From contig JBFXHX010000034.1 of NCBI GenBank assembly GCA_050176585.1, positions 1 through 41,317 on the forward strand: a DNA stretch of 41,317 nt, read 5' to 3'. Each line of letters opens with the position of its first letter. Position 1 is the stretch's first letter. The notes under the pieces were generated by a model that saw only the letters and a program-made list of their open reading frames with translations, was not told the origin of the DNA and ran no database searches. The translations under genes and the position numbers were made by a program. Source of the stretch: CAYYWP01 sp050176585. Its GTDB lineage: Bacteria > Desulfobacterota > Binatia > HRBIN30 > CADEER01. Positions 24,686 through 32,398 of the stretch are shown one piece after another.

Positions 24686-24722
24686 GAGAGGGGGCTGAGC
24701 AATCAGCCCCCTCTCTCCTTTT
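24686..24722 (+). terminator. Strong intrinsic terminator of the secreted-protein cluster
   Basis: A perfect 13-bp stem (GAGAGGGGGCTGA at 24686-24698, complement at 24703-24715) with a GCAA tetraloop is followed by TCCTTTT. It starts 30 bp after the stop of the cohesin-like gene. Confidence 0.92.
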
Positions 24723-24723
24723 G

Positions 24724-24867
24724 GGGGTTAAGGAGTTAGGTCGCTGTTGGCGGTTGCGCTACTGGCTGCTAGAGGCGGGCTGCTCGAGATGGCAGCTCGC
24801 GGCCCTAGCAGCGAACAACGTAACCTCTAACAGCCTGCCTATCCTCATCCCCGAACCCCATAACCCC
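24724..24867. repeat. Palindromic intergenic repeat, copy 1
   Basis: A 144-bp imperfect palindrome with ends GGGGTTA and TAACCCC. The left inner arm GGTTGCGCTACTGGCTGCTA matches, on the opposite strand, the right arm GGTTACGTTGTTCGCTGCTA. The repeat ends directly at the fabI ATG. Related copies lie at 25669 and 31985. Confidence 0.7.
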
Positions 24868-25638
24868 ATGTCTTATCTCAGTGGTAAGCGCGCGGCGATC
24901 TTCGGCGTCGCCAACGACCACAGCATCGCGTGGGCGATCGCGCAGCGGTTTCGCGCCGAAGGCGCGGAGATCGCGCTCACCTACCCGAACGAAGCGATCG
25001 AGAAACGGGTGCGGCCGCTCGCGGAGTCCATTGGCGTCGACTGCCTGCTGGCCTGCGATGTCACCAGCGATGCCGCAATCGACGCTGCATTCGCGGCGCT
25101 GCGCGAGCGCTGGGGCGAGCTCGACGCGGTCGTTCACTCGATCGCCTTTGCCGGGCGCGACGAGCTGAAGGGCCGCTACGTCGAGACCACGCGCCAGGGC
25201 TTTCACCTCGCGCTGGATGTCAGCGCGTATTCGCTGGTCGCGATGGCGCGCGCGGCGGAGCCCCTGCTGGCGCCGCGCCGCGGTGCGCTGGTGACCATGA
25301 CCTATATCGGCTCCGAACGCGTGATCCCGCACTACAATGTCATGGGAGTGGCCAAAGCGGCGCTGGAAGCGAGCGTGCGCTACCTGGCCTGGGACCTCGG
25401 GGCCAGCGGCATACGCGTGAATGCCATCTCCGCTGGGCCGATCCGCACGCTCTCATCCGCCGGCATCAGCGGCTTCAAAACCATGCTGCACCACCAGGAA
25501 GAGCACGCCCCGCTGCGCCGCAACGTGAGCCCCGAGGAGGTCGCCAACGCCGCGCTCTACCTGTGCAGCGCCGCGGGCGACGGTATCACCGGCGAGGTGC
25601 TGCACGTGGACGGCGGATATCACGTGATGGGAATGTAG
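24868..25638 (+). CDS. fabI: Enoyl-[acyl-carrier-protein] reductase (NADH)
   Basis: The 256-residue enzyme reduces trans-2-enoyl-ACP in fatty-acid elongation (FASII) in the cytoplasm. It is an SDR-type FabI: the nucleotide loop is GVANDHSIAWAIA (from about 13), SIAFAG follows the fourth strand, and the catalytic residues Y146, Y156 and K163 fall in TYIGSE and HYNVMGVAK. These numbers coincide with those of E. coli FabI. GPIRTLSSAGI covers the substrate-binding loop and the C-terminus HVDGGYHVMG is typical. The ATG at 24868 is the only start that keeps the family N-terminus. No ribosome site is visible because the palindromic repeat runs right up to it. Confidence 0.95.
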   Translation: MSYLSGKRAAIFGVANDHSIAWAIAQRFRAEGAEIALTYPNEAIEKRVRPLAESIGVDCLLACDVTSDAAIDAAFAALRERWGELDAVVHSIAFAGRDELKGRYVETTRQGFHLALDVSAYSLVAMARAAEPLLAPRRGALVTMTYIGSERVIPHYNVMGVAKAALEASVRYLAWDLGASGIRVNAISAGPIRTLSSAGISGFKTMLHHQEEHAPLRRNVSPEEVANAALYLCSAAGDGITGEVLHVDGGYHVMGM

Positions 25639-25668
25639 GGGCAGCGGCGGAGGCCAGGGGGTTTCAAA

Positions 25669-25820
25669 GGTTAGGGGTTAGGTCACGCCGGCTGTGAGCT
25701 GTTACACTGCTGGTTGTCGGGGCGGGCTGGTCCATGTGGCCGGCCGCCGCCCATGACGGAGAACAGCGTAACCACCGTAACCGCGTGGCCTATCGCCTCA
25801 ACGCCCTTAACCCCAAACCC
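25669..25820. repeat. Palindromic intergenic repeat, copy 2
   Basis: This stretch between fabI and lgt begins with GGTTAGGGGTTAGG and ends near CCTTAACCCC. Inner arms CTGTGAGCTGTTAC (25692-25705) and GAACAGCGTAAC (25761-25772) belong to the same family as copies 1 and 3. The remaining bases to the lgt start are C-rich with no clear ribosome site. Confidence 0.6.
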
Positions 25821-25878
25821 CGGCACCCCGTAGTCCCCGACCCCTAATACCTACCCCCTCTAGCCTCCGCCTCAGCCC

Positions 25879-26652
25879 ATGTGGCCCACGATTCACCTGG
25901 GAGGGATCGCCATCCCGAGCTTCTGGGCGATGGCGTTCCTCGGCTTTGCCGCGGCGTTGGTGGTGGCGCGCATCGATCTGCGCGAGCGCGGCATGGATTC
26001 GCGCCTGGCGTACGACATGATCCTGTGGGCGTACGTCGGCGGATGGGTCGGGGCCCGGCTGTTCGTGATCCCCACCGGTTGGAGCTATTTCGCCGAGGAC
26101 CCTATCGCGTTTCTAGTCTCCTCGAGCGGCTGGGTCTGGTACGGCGGCCTGATCGGCGGCGCAGTCGCGGTGATCCTCTGGGCGCGCCGCGCCGGCGTGC
26201 CGCTGCTCTTGCAGGGGGACATCGCCGCGACTGCGCTCACCATCGGGCAGTTCTTTGGCCGCCTCGGGTGTCAACTCTCGGGCGACGGGGATTACGGCGT
26301 ACGCACCGACCTGCCGTGGGCGATGAGCTACCCCGAGGGCGTCGTGCCGACTACCGAGCGCGTCCATCCGACCCCGCTCTACGACATGCTGCTGCTCGGC
26401 GTGATCTTCGCCGTCCTCTGGCGCGATCGCCGGCGCGGTCTGCCGCAAGGGAGCATCCTGGCGCGCTACCTCGTCTACACCGGCGCCGCCCGTTTTGCGG
26501 TCGAGTTCGTGCGCCGCAATCCGAACTGGCTCGCGGGGCTGACCACGGCGCAATGGTTCTCGCTGGCCAGCATCGCCATCGGTGCGTGGCTCTGGTTGCG
26601 GCTGAGGCGCACCGCGGAGCAGCGACAGCTCTCAGCGTCGCTTGCGCAGTGA
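25879..26652 (+). CDS. lgt: Prolipoprotein diacylglyceryl transferase
   Basis: The 257-residue inner-membrane enzyme transfers diacylglycerol from phosphatidylglycerol to the lipobox Cys of prolipoproteins. It has about seven hydrophobic helices, an early YVGGWVGARL segment, and the Lgt signature region as GRLGCQLSGDGDYG (127-140). The usual Asn after GRxG is Cys here, a variant I associate with several non-model lineages. The HPTPLYD segment corresponds to the conserved HPxQLYE region. The ATG at 25879 starts at the family N-terminus. The 3' end overlaps the convergent short-chain dehydrogenase by 21 bp. With fabI and the acyltransferase downstream it forms a lipid-related neighbourhood. Confidence 0.93.
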   Translation: MWPTIHLGGIAIPSFWAMAFLGFAAALVVARIDLRERGMDSRLAYDMILWAYVGGWVGARLFVIPTGWSYFAEDPIAFLVSSSGWVWYGGLIGGAVAVILWARRAGVPLLLQGDIAATALTIGQFFGRLGCQLSGDGDYGVRTDLPWAMSYPEGVVPTTERVHPTPLYDMLLLGVIFAVLWRDRRRGLPQGSILARYLVYTGAARFAVEFVRRNPNWLAGLTTAQWFSLASIAIGAWLWLRLRRTAEQRQLSASLAQ

Positions 26653-27474
26653 GTCGAGCGTCGTGCGCTTGAGGTTGCGGCGCACGAAACCGGGGGCGAA
26701 CGCCTTGGCGACATACGCGGCCGCGATCGGCCGCGGGAACGTGAGCTCGCGGCGGCCGACCGCGAGCGCCCGCACGATGGCGTCCACCAGCGGCTCGGGG
26801 TCGACCATCCCCCGGCGCGCGACCGGCGGCATGCGCGCGAGCGCCTCCTCGTCGAAGAAGCTGGTGCGGATCACGCCCGGGCAGACGGTCAACACGTGCA
26901 CGCCCGCGTCCTCCACCTCCACCGAGAGCGATTCGGCGAGCCCCACCATGGCGAACTTCGTCGCCGCATAAGCGGACTCCTCGGGCACGCCGATCTTGCC
27001 GGCGACCGAGGCGATGAAGACGAGCCAGCCGCGGCGGCGCTCGACCATGTACGGCAGCAGCGTTTTCGTCCAGTAGAGCGTGCCGAAGTAGTTGACCCGC
27101 ATGACCCGTTCCATGTCCTCGAGATCCCAATCGAGGAACGCCCGCCGATGCCCGTATCCGGCGTTGTTGACCAGGATGTCGACGGTCCCGAACCGATCGA
27201 GCGCCACCCGGGCAGCGTCCTGCACCGCCGCGGGGTCCGAGATGTCCACCGGCAGCACCAGCGCATCGCCACCTCTCGCGCGGATTTCCGCGGCCACCGC
27301 TTCGAGCGCGTCGGCGCGGCGCGCGACCAACGCGACCCGCGCGCCGTGCGCCGCAAAGCGCAGCGCGAGCAGCCTGCCGATACCGCTCGACGCGCCGGTC
27401 ACCACCGCGTTGAGGCCGTGATATGCCGTCAAGCGCGAGAGCCGCAGCCGCCGCCAGTCCGCGAAGAAGCTCAT
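26632..27474 (-). CDS. Short-chain dehydrogenase/reductase
   Basis: The 280-residue protein is a classical SDR. The NAD(P) loop TGASSGIG is at 26-33, NNAG at 103-106, the catalytic Ser at about 156 (IASVAG), and the YxxxK pair at Y169 and K173. A conserved PGVIRTSF follows. The basic RRAD after the second strand suggests NADP(H) preference. The last 40 residues are Arg/Lys-rich. Its ATG overlaps the TGA of the upstream WS/DGAT gene (ATGA), so it probably acts in the same pathway, for example reduction of a fatty aldehyde or ketone linked to neutral-lipid synthesis; this is inference. Its 3' end overlaps lgt on the opposite strand. Confidence 0.9.
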   Translation of the reverse strand: MSFFADWRRLRLSRLTAYHGLNAVVTGASSGIGRLLALRFAAHGARVALVARRADALEAVAAEIRARGGDALVLPVDISDPAAVQDAARVALDRFGTVDILVNNAGYGHRRAFLDWDLEDMERVMRVNYFGTLYWTKTLLPYMVERRRGWLVFIASVAGKIGVPEESAYAATKFAMVGLAESLSVEVEDAGVHVLTVCPGVIRTSFFDEEALARMPPVARRGMVDPEPLVDAIVRALAVGRRELTFPRPIAAAYVAKAFAPGFVRRNLKRTTLDSLRKRR

Positions 27475-29072
27475 GGCGCGGTCGGCGCGCTCGCGCGCGG
27501 CTGCGCGCGAGCGGTGCGCGGCGCGCGCGGCATGGCCCTGCGCCGCTGGCGTGTGAGGTGCCGGGCCGCGGCGCTCTTCAGCTCGTCGAACGAGGTTTCC
27601 AGCGCGACGGCGAAGTCGTGCAGATCGGGCACGGTCTCCCAGTCGGCGGTGAGGCCCCAGAAGAGGCCGCCGTTGTAACTGAACAAGCCGACCACGAGGC
27701 CGACGTTCTGCAACAGCGGCACGACGGGGTAGGCCGTCTTCATCTCGCAGCCGAGAAAATACAGCGGGATCTGCGGCCCCGGCACGTTGGTGACGGTGAG
27801 ATTATAGGGACGCGAACGCATCGCCAGCTTCACCGCCTGCACCAACACGTTCGGCACGGTCCATTCGGCGATCGCGGTCATCACCTCACCGCCGAGTGCC
27901 TGCTTCGACTCCTTGAGTCCGCTCATCGTGGTGCGCACCGCGTCCAGCCGCGCGACGGGATGCTCGAGCTGGATGGGCAATGGCGCGATCACCTCGGTGA
28001 TGCGGTTGCCGAGCTGCCCGCGCTCCTCGCTGGTGCGCACGCTCACCGGCACCACCGCGCGCACGTCCAATGCGTTCGGATCGACGCCGCGCCGCAGGCA
28101 GAACCGCCGCAGGGCCCCGCTCGCGGTCGCCAGCACGACGTCGTTCACGGTGCCGCCGAGGGCGTTCTTGATCGCTTTGCACTCGGCCAGCGGCATGGCC
28201 GTCCAGTCGACGCGCCGCGTCGGGCCGATGGGGGTGTTGATCGGCAGCAGAGAGGCGGGAGTGAGCGCGGGAGAGAGCGCCTCCGCCAATGCCGAGACCG
28301 TTTCCTCCAGCTTCGCCAGCGCTGCCTCGGGCGCGCGCCAGACGCGCCGCGCCGCGCGTACGACGTCGAGCGGCTGGGCCAAGCGGCGGCGCACCTCGTC
28401 CAGCACGAGCCGCCGCGAGCTCGGGTGCGGGCGGGGTGTCCATGCGATCGGCTCCGCGATCTCGCCGTTCGGCAGCGGCTCCATGATCACCGACAACAGA
28501 TCGGCGCCAGCGACGCCATCGATGACGCAGTGATGCGTCTTGCTGATCAAGGCGAATTGATCATTTTCGCAGCCCTCGACGAACCACATCTCCCAGAGCG
28601 GGCGGGTGCGATCGAGCTGTTGCGACATGATCTGTCCCACCAGGCGCTTCAGCATGCGCTCGTCGCCCGGGCGCGGCAGCGCGGCATGGCGGACGTGATA
28701 CGCCAGGCGAAAGCGATCGTCGTCGATCCAGATCGGCAAGCGCTCGTACGGCAGAAAGGCGAGGCGCTGGCGAAAACGCGGCACGAGATGGAGTCGCGAC
28801 TCGATCGCCGAGCGGATCCGCTCGATATCGATGCCGCCGTCCGCCGTGCGCACCGGGCCGGCATCGAACAGCATCACCGCGCCGACATGCATGTGGCAGC
28901 GCGGGTCCTCGAGCCCGACGAAGGCGGCGTCCTGCGCGCCGAGCCGCTCGTAATGGGGCGCCGCGCTCGCGATCCCATCGGCATTCGCGCCCGGCGCGCG
29001 CATCGCCTCGTGCGAGACGCGCGCCGGCGAGCACTCACGCGGGGCTTGGCCGCTAGCAGCCCGGTTCTTCAT
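27471..29072 (-). CDS. Wax ester synthase/diacylglycerol acyltransferase (WS/DGAT family)
   Basis: The 533-residue protein carries the catalytic HHxxxDG motif as HHCVIDG at 180-186, preceded by RPLWEMWFVEG, and the second family motif NDVVLA near the middle. Later segments such as LTVTNVPGP fit the C-terminal domain. WS/DGAT enzymes join acyl-CoA to fatty alcohols or diacylglycerol and deposit storage lipids at the membrane. The first 23 residues are low-complexity, so the ATG at 29003 (MRAPGAN) is a fair alternative to the one at 29072. The 5' end overlaps the YhbY-like gene by 20 bp. The basic Pro/Arg/Ala-rich last 25 residues are not part of the fold. Substrate preference cannot be told. 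Confidence 0.9.
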   Translation of the reverse strand: MKNRAASGQAPRECSPARVSHEAMRAPGANADGIASAAPHYERLGAQDAAFVGLEDPRCHMHVGAVMLFDAGPVRTADGGIDIERIRSAIESRLHLVPRFRQRLAFLPYERLPIWIDDDRFRLAYHVRHAALPRPGDERMLKRLVGQIMSQQLDRTRPLWEMWFVEGCENDQFALISKTHHCVIDGVAGADLLSVIMEPLPNGEIAEPIAWTPRPHPSSRRLVLDEVRRRLAQPLDVVRAARRVWRAPEAALAKLEETVSALAEALSPALTPASLLPINTPIGPTRRVDWTAMPLAECKAIKNALGGTVNDVVLATASGALRRFCLRRGVDPNALDVRAVVPVSVRTSEERGQLGNRITEVIAPLPIQLEHPVARLDAVRTTMSGLKESKQALGGEVMTAIAEWTVPNVLVQAVKLAMRSRPYNLTVTNVPGPQIPLYFLGCEMKTAYPVVPLLQNVGLVVGLFSYNGGLFWGLTADWETVPDLHDFAVALETSFDELKSAAARHLTRQRRRAMPRAPRTARAQPRASAPTAP

Positions 29073-29379
29073 CGCTGGCCGCTTCGGCCGCGCCGGGCAG
29101 GCGTATGCGCGGGTGTTCGGGGTGGCGGCGGTAGAGGATCAAGACGCGCCCGATCGCACCGACGACCTCGCAGCGGGTCCCGGCGCTCAGCGCCTCGGCC
29201 GCCTCGGCGCGGTCGACCGGGCAATCCGGCGCGAGCCGGGTCTTGATCAGCTCGTGATCGCTGAGCGCTTGGTCGACCTGGCGTACGATCGCGTCGCTCA
29301 GGCCGCGTTTGCCGATGATCACTACCGGGCTCAACGCGTGTGCCAGCGCCCGCAGATAGCGGCGGTCCTTGCCGGTCAT
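29053..29379 (-). CDS. YhbY-family RNA-binding protein (CRM domain)
   Basis: The 108-residue product starts MTGKDRRYLRALAHALSP and contains VVIIGKRGLSDAIV, the GxxG-type loop of the CRM fold. VDQALSDHELIKTRL and the later CEVVGAIGRVLILYRR complete it. YhbY proteins associate with pre-50S ribosomal particles. A longer open frame upstream (to 29763) has no coding character and is rejected: the family start is the ATG at 29379. The last 15 residues are acidic and extend beyond the usual domain. It is the first gene of a minus-strand unit with the WS/DGAT and SDR genes, overlapping the former by 20 bp. Confidence 0.88.
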   Translation of the reverse strand: MTGKDRRYLRALAHALSPVVIIGKRGLSDAIVRQVDQALSDHELIKTRLAPDCPVDRAEAAEALSAGTRCEVVGAIGRVLILYRRHPEHPRIRLPGAAEAASDEEPGC

Positions 29380-29529
29380 CGCGGTAGACCTGCTGCATAC
29401 GGCGGCCGGCGGCAGAAATCCATACCCGCGCTCCGCGCGCGATGCGGGGCGGCGCCGGAGGTGGGAAGTCCGCCGGCTGCACGGAATGGGACGGTGGCGG
29501 AGTGCCGGCGCCTCCGCACGCGCGCGCCA

Positions 29530-29558
29530 TTGACGGCAGGGGGGGAATTCAATAGGCG
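29530..29558 (+). promoter_or_regulatory. Candidate promoter of the first molybdopterin subunit gene
   Basis: TTGACG (29530-29535) with a 17-bp spacer and TAGGCG is a weak sigma-70-like site about 70 bp upstream of the start codon, in the 245-bp divergent region between the YhbY-like gene and the oxidase subunit. Confidence 0.25.
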
Positions 29559-29624
29559 ACGCTTCACCATATGCGCCCTGCGCACACGGGCGCCAGTCGG
29601 AAGCGACTGATCGGAGGAGTCGGC

Positions 29625-31976
29625 ATGGCACAAATGAAGCTGGTCGGCACGAGCGTGAGACGCATCGAGGATCCCCGGTTCCTGCGGGGGGTCGCGAGCT
29701 ATATCGAGGGTATGCAGCTCCCGCGCATGTTGCACATCGCCTACGTGCGCAGCCCGCACGCACACGCTCGTATCAAGGGCATCGATGCGAGCAAGGCGCT
29801 GGCGCTGCCGGGCGTTCACCGCGTCTTCACCGGCGCCGAGGTCGACGGTGTCCTGGGTCCTCTCGGCATGCCGTTTCGGCCCGAGGTCCTGCCGCCGGAG
29901 GTCTATAAATGCCCGAAGTGGCCCCTACTGGCGGTCGGCAAGGCGCGCTACGTCGGCGAGCCGGTCGCGGCGGTGATCGCCGACACCCGGTACATCGCCG
30001 AGGACGGGGCTGATCTCGTCGAGGTGGATTACGAAGAGCTGCCGGCGGTCGTGGACCCCGAGCGCGCAGTCGAGCCCGGCGGCCCGCTCGTGCACGAGGA
30101 GTTCGGGACCAACAAGACGCTCGACGTGACCGGCAGCGGTGGCGACGTCGAAGCGGCGTTCCGCAGCGCGGCGCACGTCGTGCGCGAGCGCTTCCGCACC
30201 AATCGGCACCACGCGATTCCCATGGAAGGCCGTGCGACGCTGGCCTCGATCGATCACGAGGGCCACATCACGCTCTGGTCGTCGAGCCAGATGCCGCACT
30301 TCGTCCGCACGCGGGTCGCGGACCTCATGGGCTACCCGGAGCAGAAGATCCGCGTCATCTCGCCCGACGTCGGCGGCGGCTTCGGACTGAAGAACTACGT
30401 CATCGCCGAGGAGGTGCTCGCCTGTCACTTCGCGCGCGTGCTCGGCGCGCCGGTGAAGTGGGTCGAGGATCGCCGCGAGCATCTGTTGAACGGCTACCAC
30501 TCCCGCGATGCGATCGTGGACCTCGAGATGGCGTTCGCTGCCGATGGCACGCTGCTCGGCGCAAAGGCCGACGTCCTCGGCGACAGCGGCGCGTACAGCA
30601 CCGACCCGTGGCCATCGACGTTCGAGCCCCTGCAGATCGCGCTGGCGTTGCCGGGCCCGTACAAGCTCCGGAACTACTCCTGGCACGTGCGCGCCGCGTG
30701 CACCAACAAGGCGTCGATCGGCACGTATCGCGGCGTCGGGCTGCCCGGCGCGGCGTGGATGCACGAGCAGATGATGGAGCTCGCCGCGCGCGCGCTGAAG
30801 CTCGACCCGGCCGATGTGCGGCGCAAGAACATGATCAAGCCGAACGAGTTCCCGTACAAGACCGTGAACGGCCTCGAGTACGACAGCGGCAGCTCCTCGG
30901 ACGCCATGGACAAGGCGCTCGGGATGGCCGACTACGCGGGCTTCCGGAAACGCCAGGAGGAGGCGCGCCGCCAGGGACGCTACCTCGGCATCGGCATCGG
31001 GAACTACGTCGAGATGACCACGTTCGGCACGCGGTTCCTCGGACCGATGGGGGTGTCGCACGGCGCGTATGAGGGCGCCAGCGTGCGCTTCGATCCGAAC
31101 GGCGGCGTGGAGCTCTGCGTCGGCACGCACTCGCACGGCCAGGGGCACCATACGACGTACGCGCAGCTCGTGGCGGACCAGATCGGCGTGGACCTCAAGG
31201 ACATCCGTTTCGTCCAGGGCGATACGCAAGGCACGGCGTACGGTTGGGGTACGTGGGGCAGCCGCAGCGTGGTCTCGGGCGGCGGCGCGGTGCTCGGCGC
31301 CGCGAAACAAGTGCGCGAGAAGATGCTGCGGATTGCCGCCCATCTGCTCGAGGCGAGCCCGGCCGACCTCGAGGTCGAGCCCGGCCGCATCAACGTGCGC
31401 GGCGTGCCGGGACGACACGTGACCGTGCGCGACGTCGCGCGCGCGGCGGTGTTCTCGCCGCAGAAGCTGCCGCCAGGCGAGCTGCCCGGGCTGGAGGCGG
31501 TCGCCTATTACGATCCGCCGCCCGTGGTGTTCTCCAACGCGACGCACGTCGCCGAGGTGGAGGTGGACATCGATACCGGTGACGTCGCCGTGCGGCGCTT
31601 CGTCGTCGTCGAGGACTGCGGCACGCTCATCAACCCCACCATCGTCGCCGGCCAGGTGATCGGCGGCGTGGCGGCCGGGATCGGCACCTGCATGCTCGAG
31701 CACCTGATCTACGACGACAATGGCCAATTACTCACGACGTCGTTCATGGACTACCTGCCGCCGAGCTCGTCGACGGTGCCGCATGTGGACCTCGCGCACA
31801 TCGAGACGCCGAGCCCCGTGTCCGCGCACGGCGCCAAAGGCACGGGTGAGGGCGGAGCGATCGGCGCGCCGGCGGCGATCGCGAGCGCGATCGCGGATGC
31901 GCTCGCACCTTTCGGTGCAAAGGCCCTGGAGATGCCGTTCACGCCCGAGCGCGTGTGGCGGCTCGCACATCCCTGA
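29625..31976 (+). CDS. Xanthine dehydrogenase/CoxL-family molybdopterin-binding subunit 1
   Basis: The 783-residue large subunit belongs to the molybdenum hydroxylases. It begins with IEDPRFLRGVASYIEG and ARYVGEPVAAVIAD, the N-terminal hammerhead-type domain. VGGGFGLKNY and HSHGQGHHTT lie in the cofactor-binding part, and the catalytic Glu is at about 742 in KGTGEGG. The active-site loop is TYRGVGLPG (about 367-375), similar to form II (AYRGxGRPE) rather than the CSFR loop of true CO dehydrogenase, but with Arg and Glu replaced. CO oxidation is therefore unlikely and the substrate is unknown. GGAGGAG lies 6 bases before the ATG. The FeS and FAD subunits normally encoded alongside are missing. 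Confidence 0.9.
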   Translation: MAQMKLVGTSVRRIEDPRFLRGVASYIEGMQLPRMLHIAYVRSPHAHARIKGIDASKALALPGVHRVFTGAEVDGVLGPLGMPFRPEVLPPEVYKCPKWPLLAVGKARYVGEPVAAVIADTRYIAEDGADLVEVDYEELPAVVDPERAVEPGGPLVHEEFGTNKTLDVTGSGGDVEAAFRSAAHVVRERFRTNRHHAIPMEGRATLASIDHEGHITLWSSSQMPHFVRTRVADLMGYPEQKIRVISPDVGGGFGLKNYVIAEEVLACHFARVLGAPVKWVEDRREHLLNGYHSRDAIVDLEMAFAADGTLLGAKADVLGDSGAYSTDPWPSTFEPLQIALALPGPYKLRNYSWHVRAACTNKASIGTYRGVGLPGAAWMHEQMMELAARALKLDPADVRRKNMIKPNEFPYKTVNGLEYDSGSSSDAMDKALGMADYAGFRKRQEEARRQGRYLGIGIGNYVEMTTFGTRFLGPMGVSHGAYEGASVRFDPNGGVELCVGTHSHGQGHHTTYAQLVADQIGVDLKDIRFVQGDTQGTAYGWGTWGSRSVVSGGGAVLGAAKQVREKMLRIAAHLLEASPADLEVEPGRINVRGVPGRHVTVRDVARAAVFSPQKLPPGELPGLEAVAYYDPPPVVFSNATHVAEVEVDIDTGDVAVRRFVVVEDCGTLINPTIVAGQVIGGVAAGIGTCMLEHLIYDDNGQLLTTSFMDYLPPSSSTVPHVDLAHIETPSPVSAHGAKGTGEGGAIGAPAAIASAIADALAPFGAKALEMPFTPERVWRLAHP

Positions 31977-31984
31977 GCCTTAGG

Positions 31985-32066
31985 CTGTCAGCTGTTACGC
32001 CGTTGGCTGGTGGGGCCGAGGATTCGGCCTCGATCGGCCTGCGGCGTGGCAGCGAACAGCTGACAG
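31985..32066. repeat. Palindromic intergenic repeat, copy 3
   Basis: A perfect 12-bp inverted repeat, CTGTCAGCTGTT (31985-31996) and AACAGCTGACAG (32055-32066), bounds an 82-bp element. It starts 9 bp after the stop of the first molybdopterin subunit gene. The arms share CTGTnAGCTGTTACG-like sequence with copies 1 and 2. Confidence 0.7.
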
Positions 32067-32398
32067 CGCGCCCGATCACGTACGGGCCGTCCCCTAGTCG
32101 CACCGCAGACACAGACGCGCGCGGGGTATAGCAGTCAGGGTTGGCGGCGTCGTGCAAAGAGTAGGGCGCGAGTTCTTCGTCGAGCAGAAGTCCCAACATC
32201 GTTTACCCTAGGCGGTGCAATGCACCCATACTCCGGCTCGGCCTAACAGCGTAACCGCCTCGCGGTGCAACTCCGAGGCAGGTCGGGACGCCGAATCCGA
32301 TCCTGGAGGTTGCCGCTTCGGGTGCTGGCGGAGTAGAGCGGTGCGTGCGCTGGAACCTTTCGGCTTCGGCAGTCGACGAGGGTAGGAAGGAGTAGGCG
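32067..32398. other. Intergenic region with a repeat half-site
   Basis: No gene is supported. AACAGCGTAACCGCC at 32245-32259 matches one arm of the palindromic repeat family and may be a solo half-copy. The nonamer GCGGTGCAA occurs twice (near 32212 and 32271). A TTGCCG with TAGAGC 18 bp downstream (32310-32339) is a weak promoter candidate for the next gene, whose AAGGAG ribosome site is at 32387-32392. Confidence 0.4.

Noticed and set aside
29380..29763. A long N-terminal extension of the YhbY-like protein
   Set aside because: The extension has no coding character and crosses into the divergent oxidase gene; the family start is at 29379.
31939..32199. An 86-residue minus-strand open frame beginning MLGLLLDEELAPYSL
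   Set aside because: The first 24 residues look balanced, but the frame then runs through the palindromic repeat and into the antisense of the oxidase gene. It might be a gene remnant, but there is no family match or clear ribosome site.
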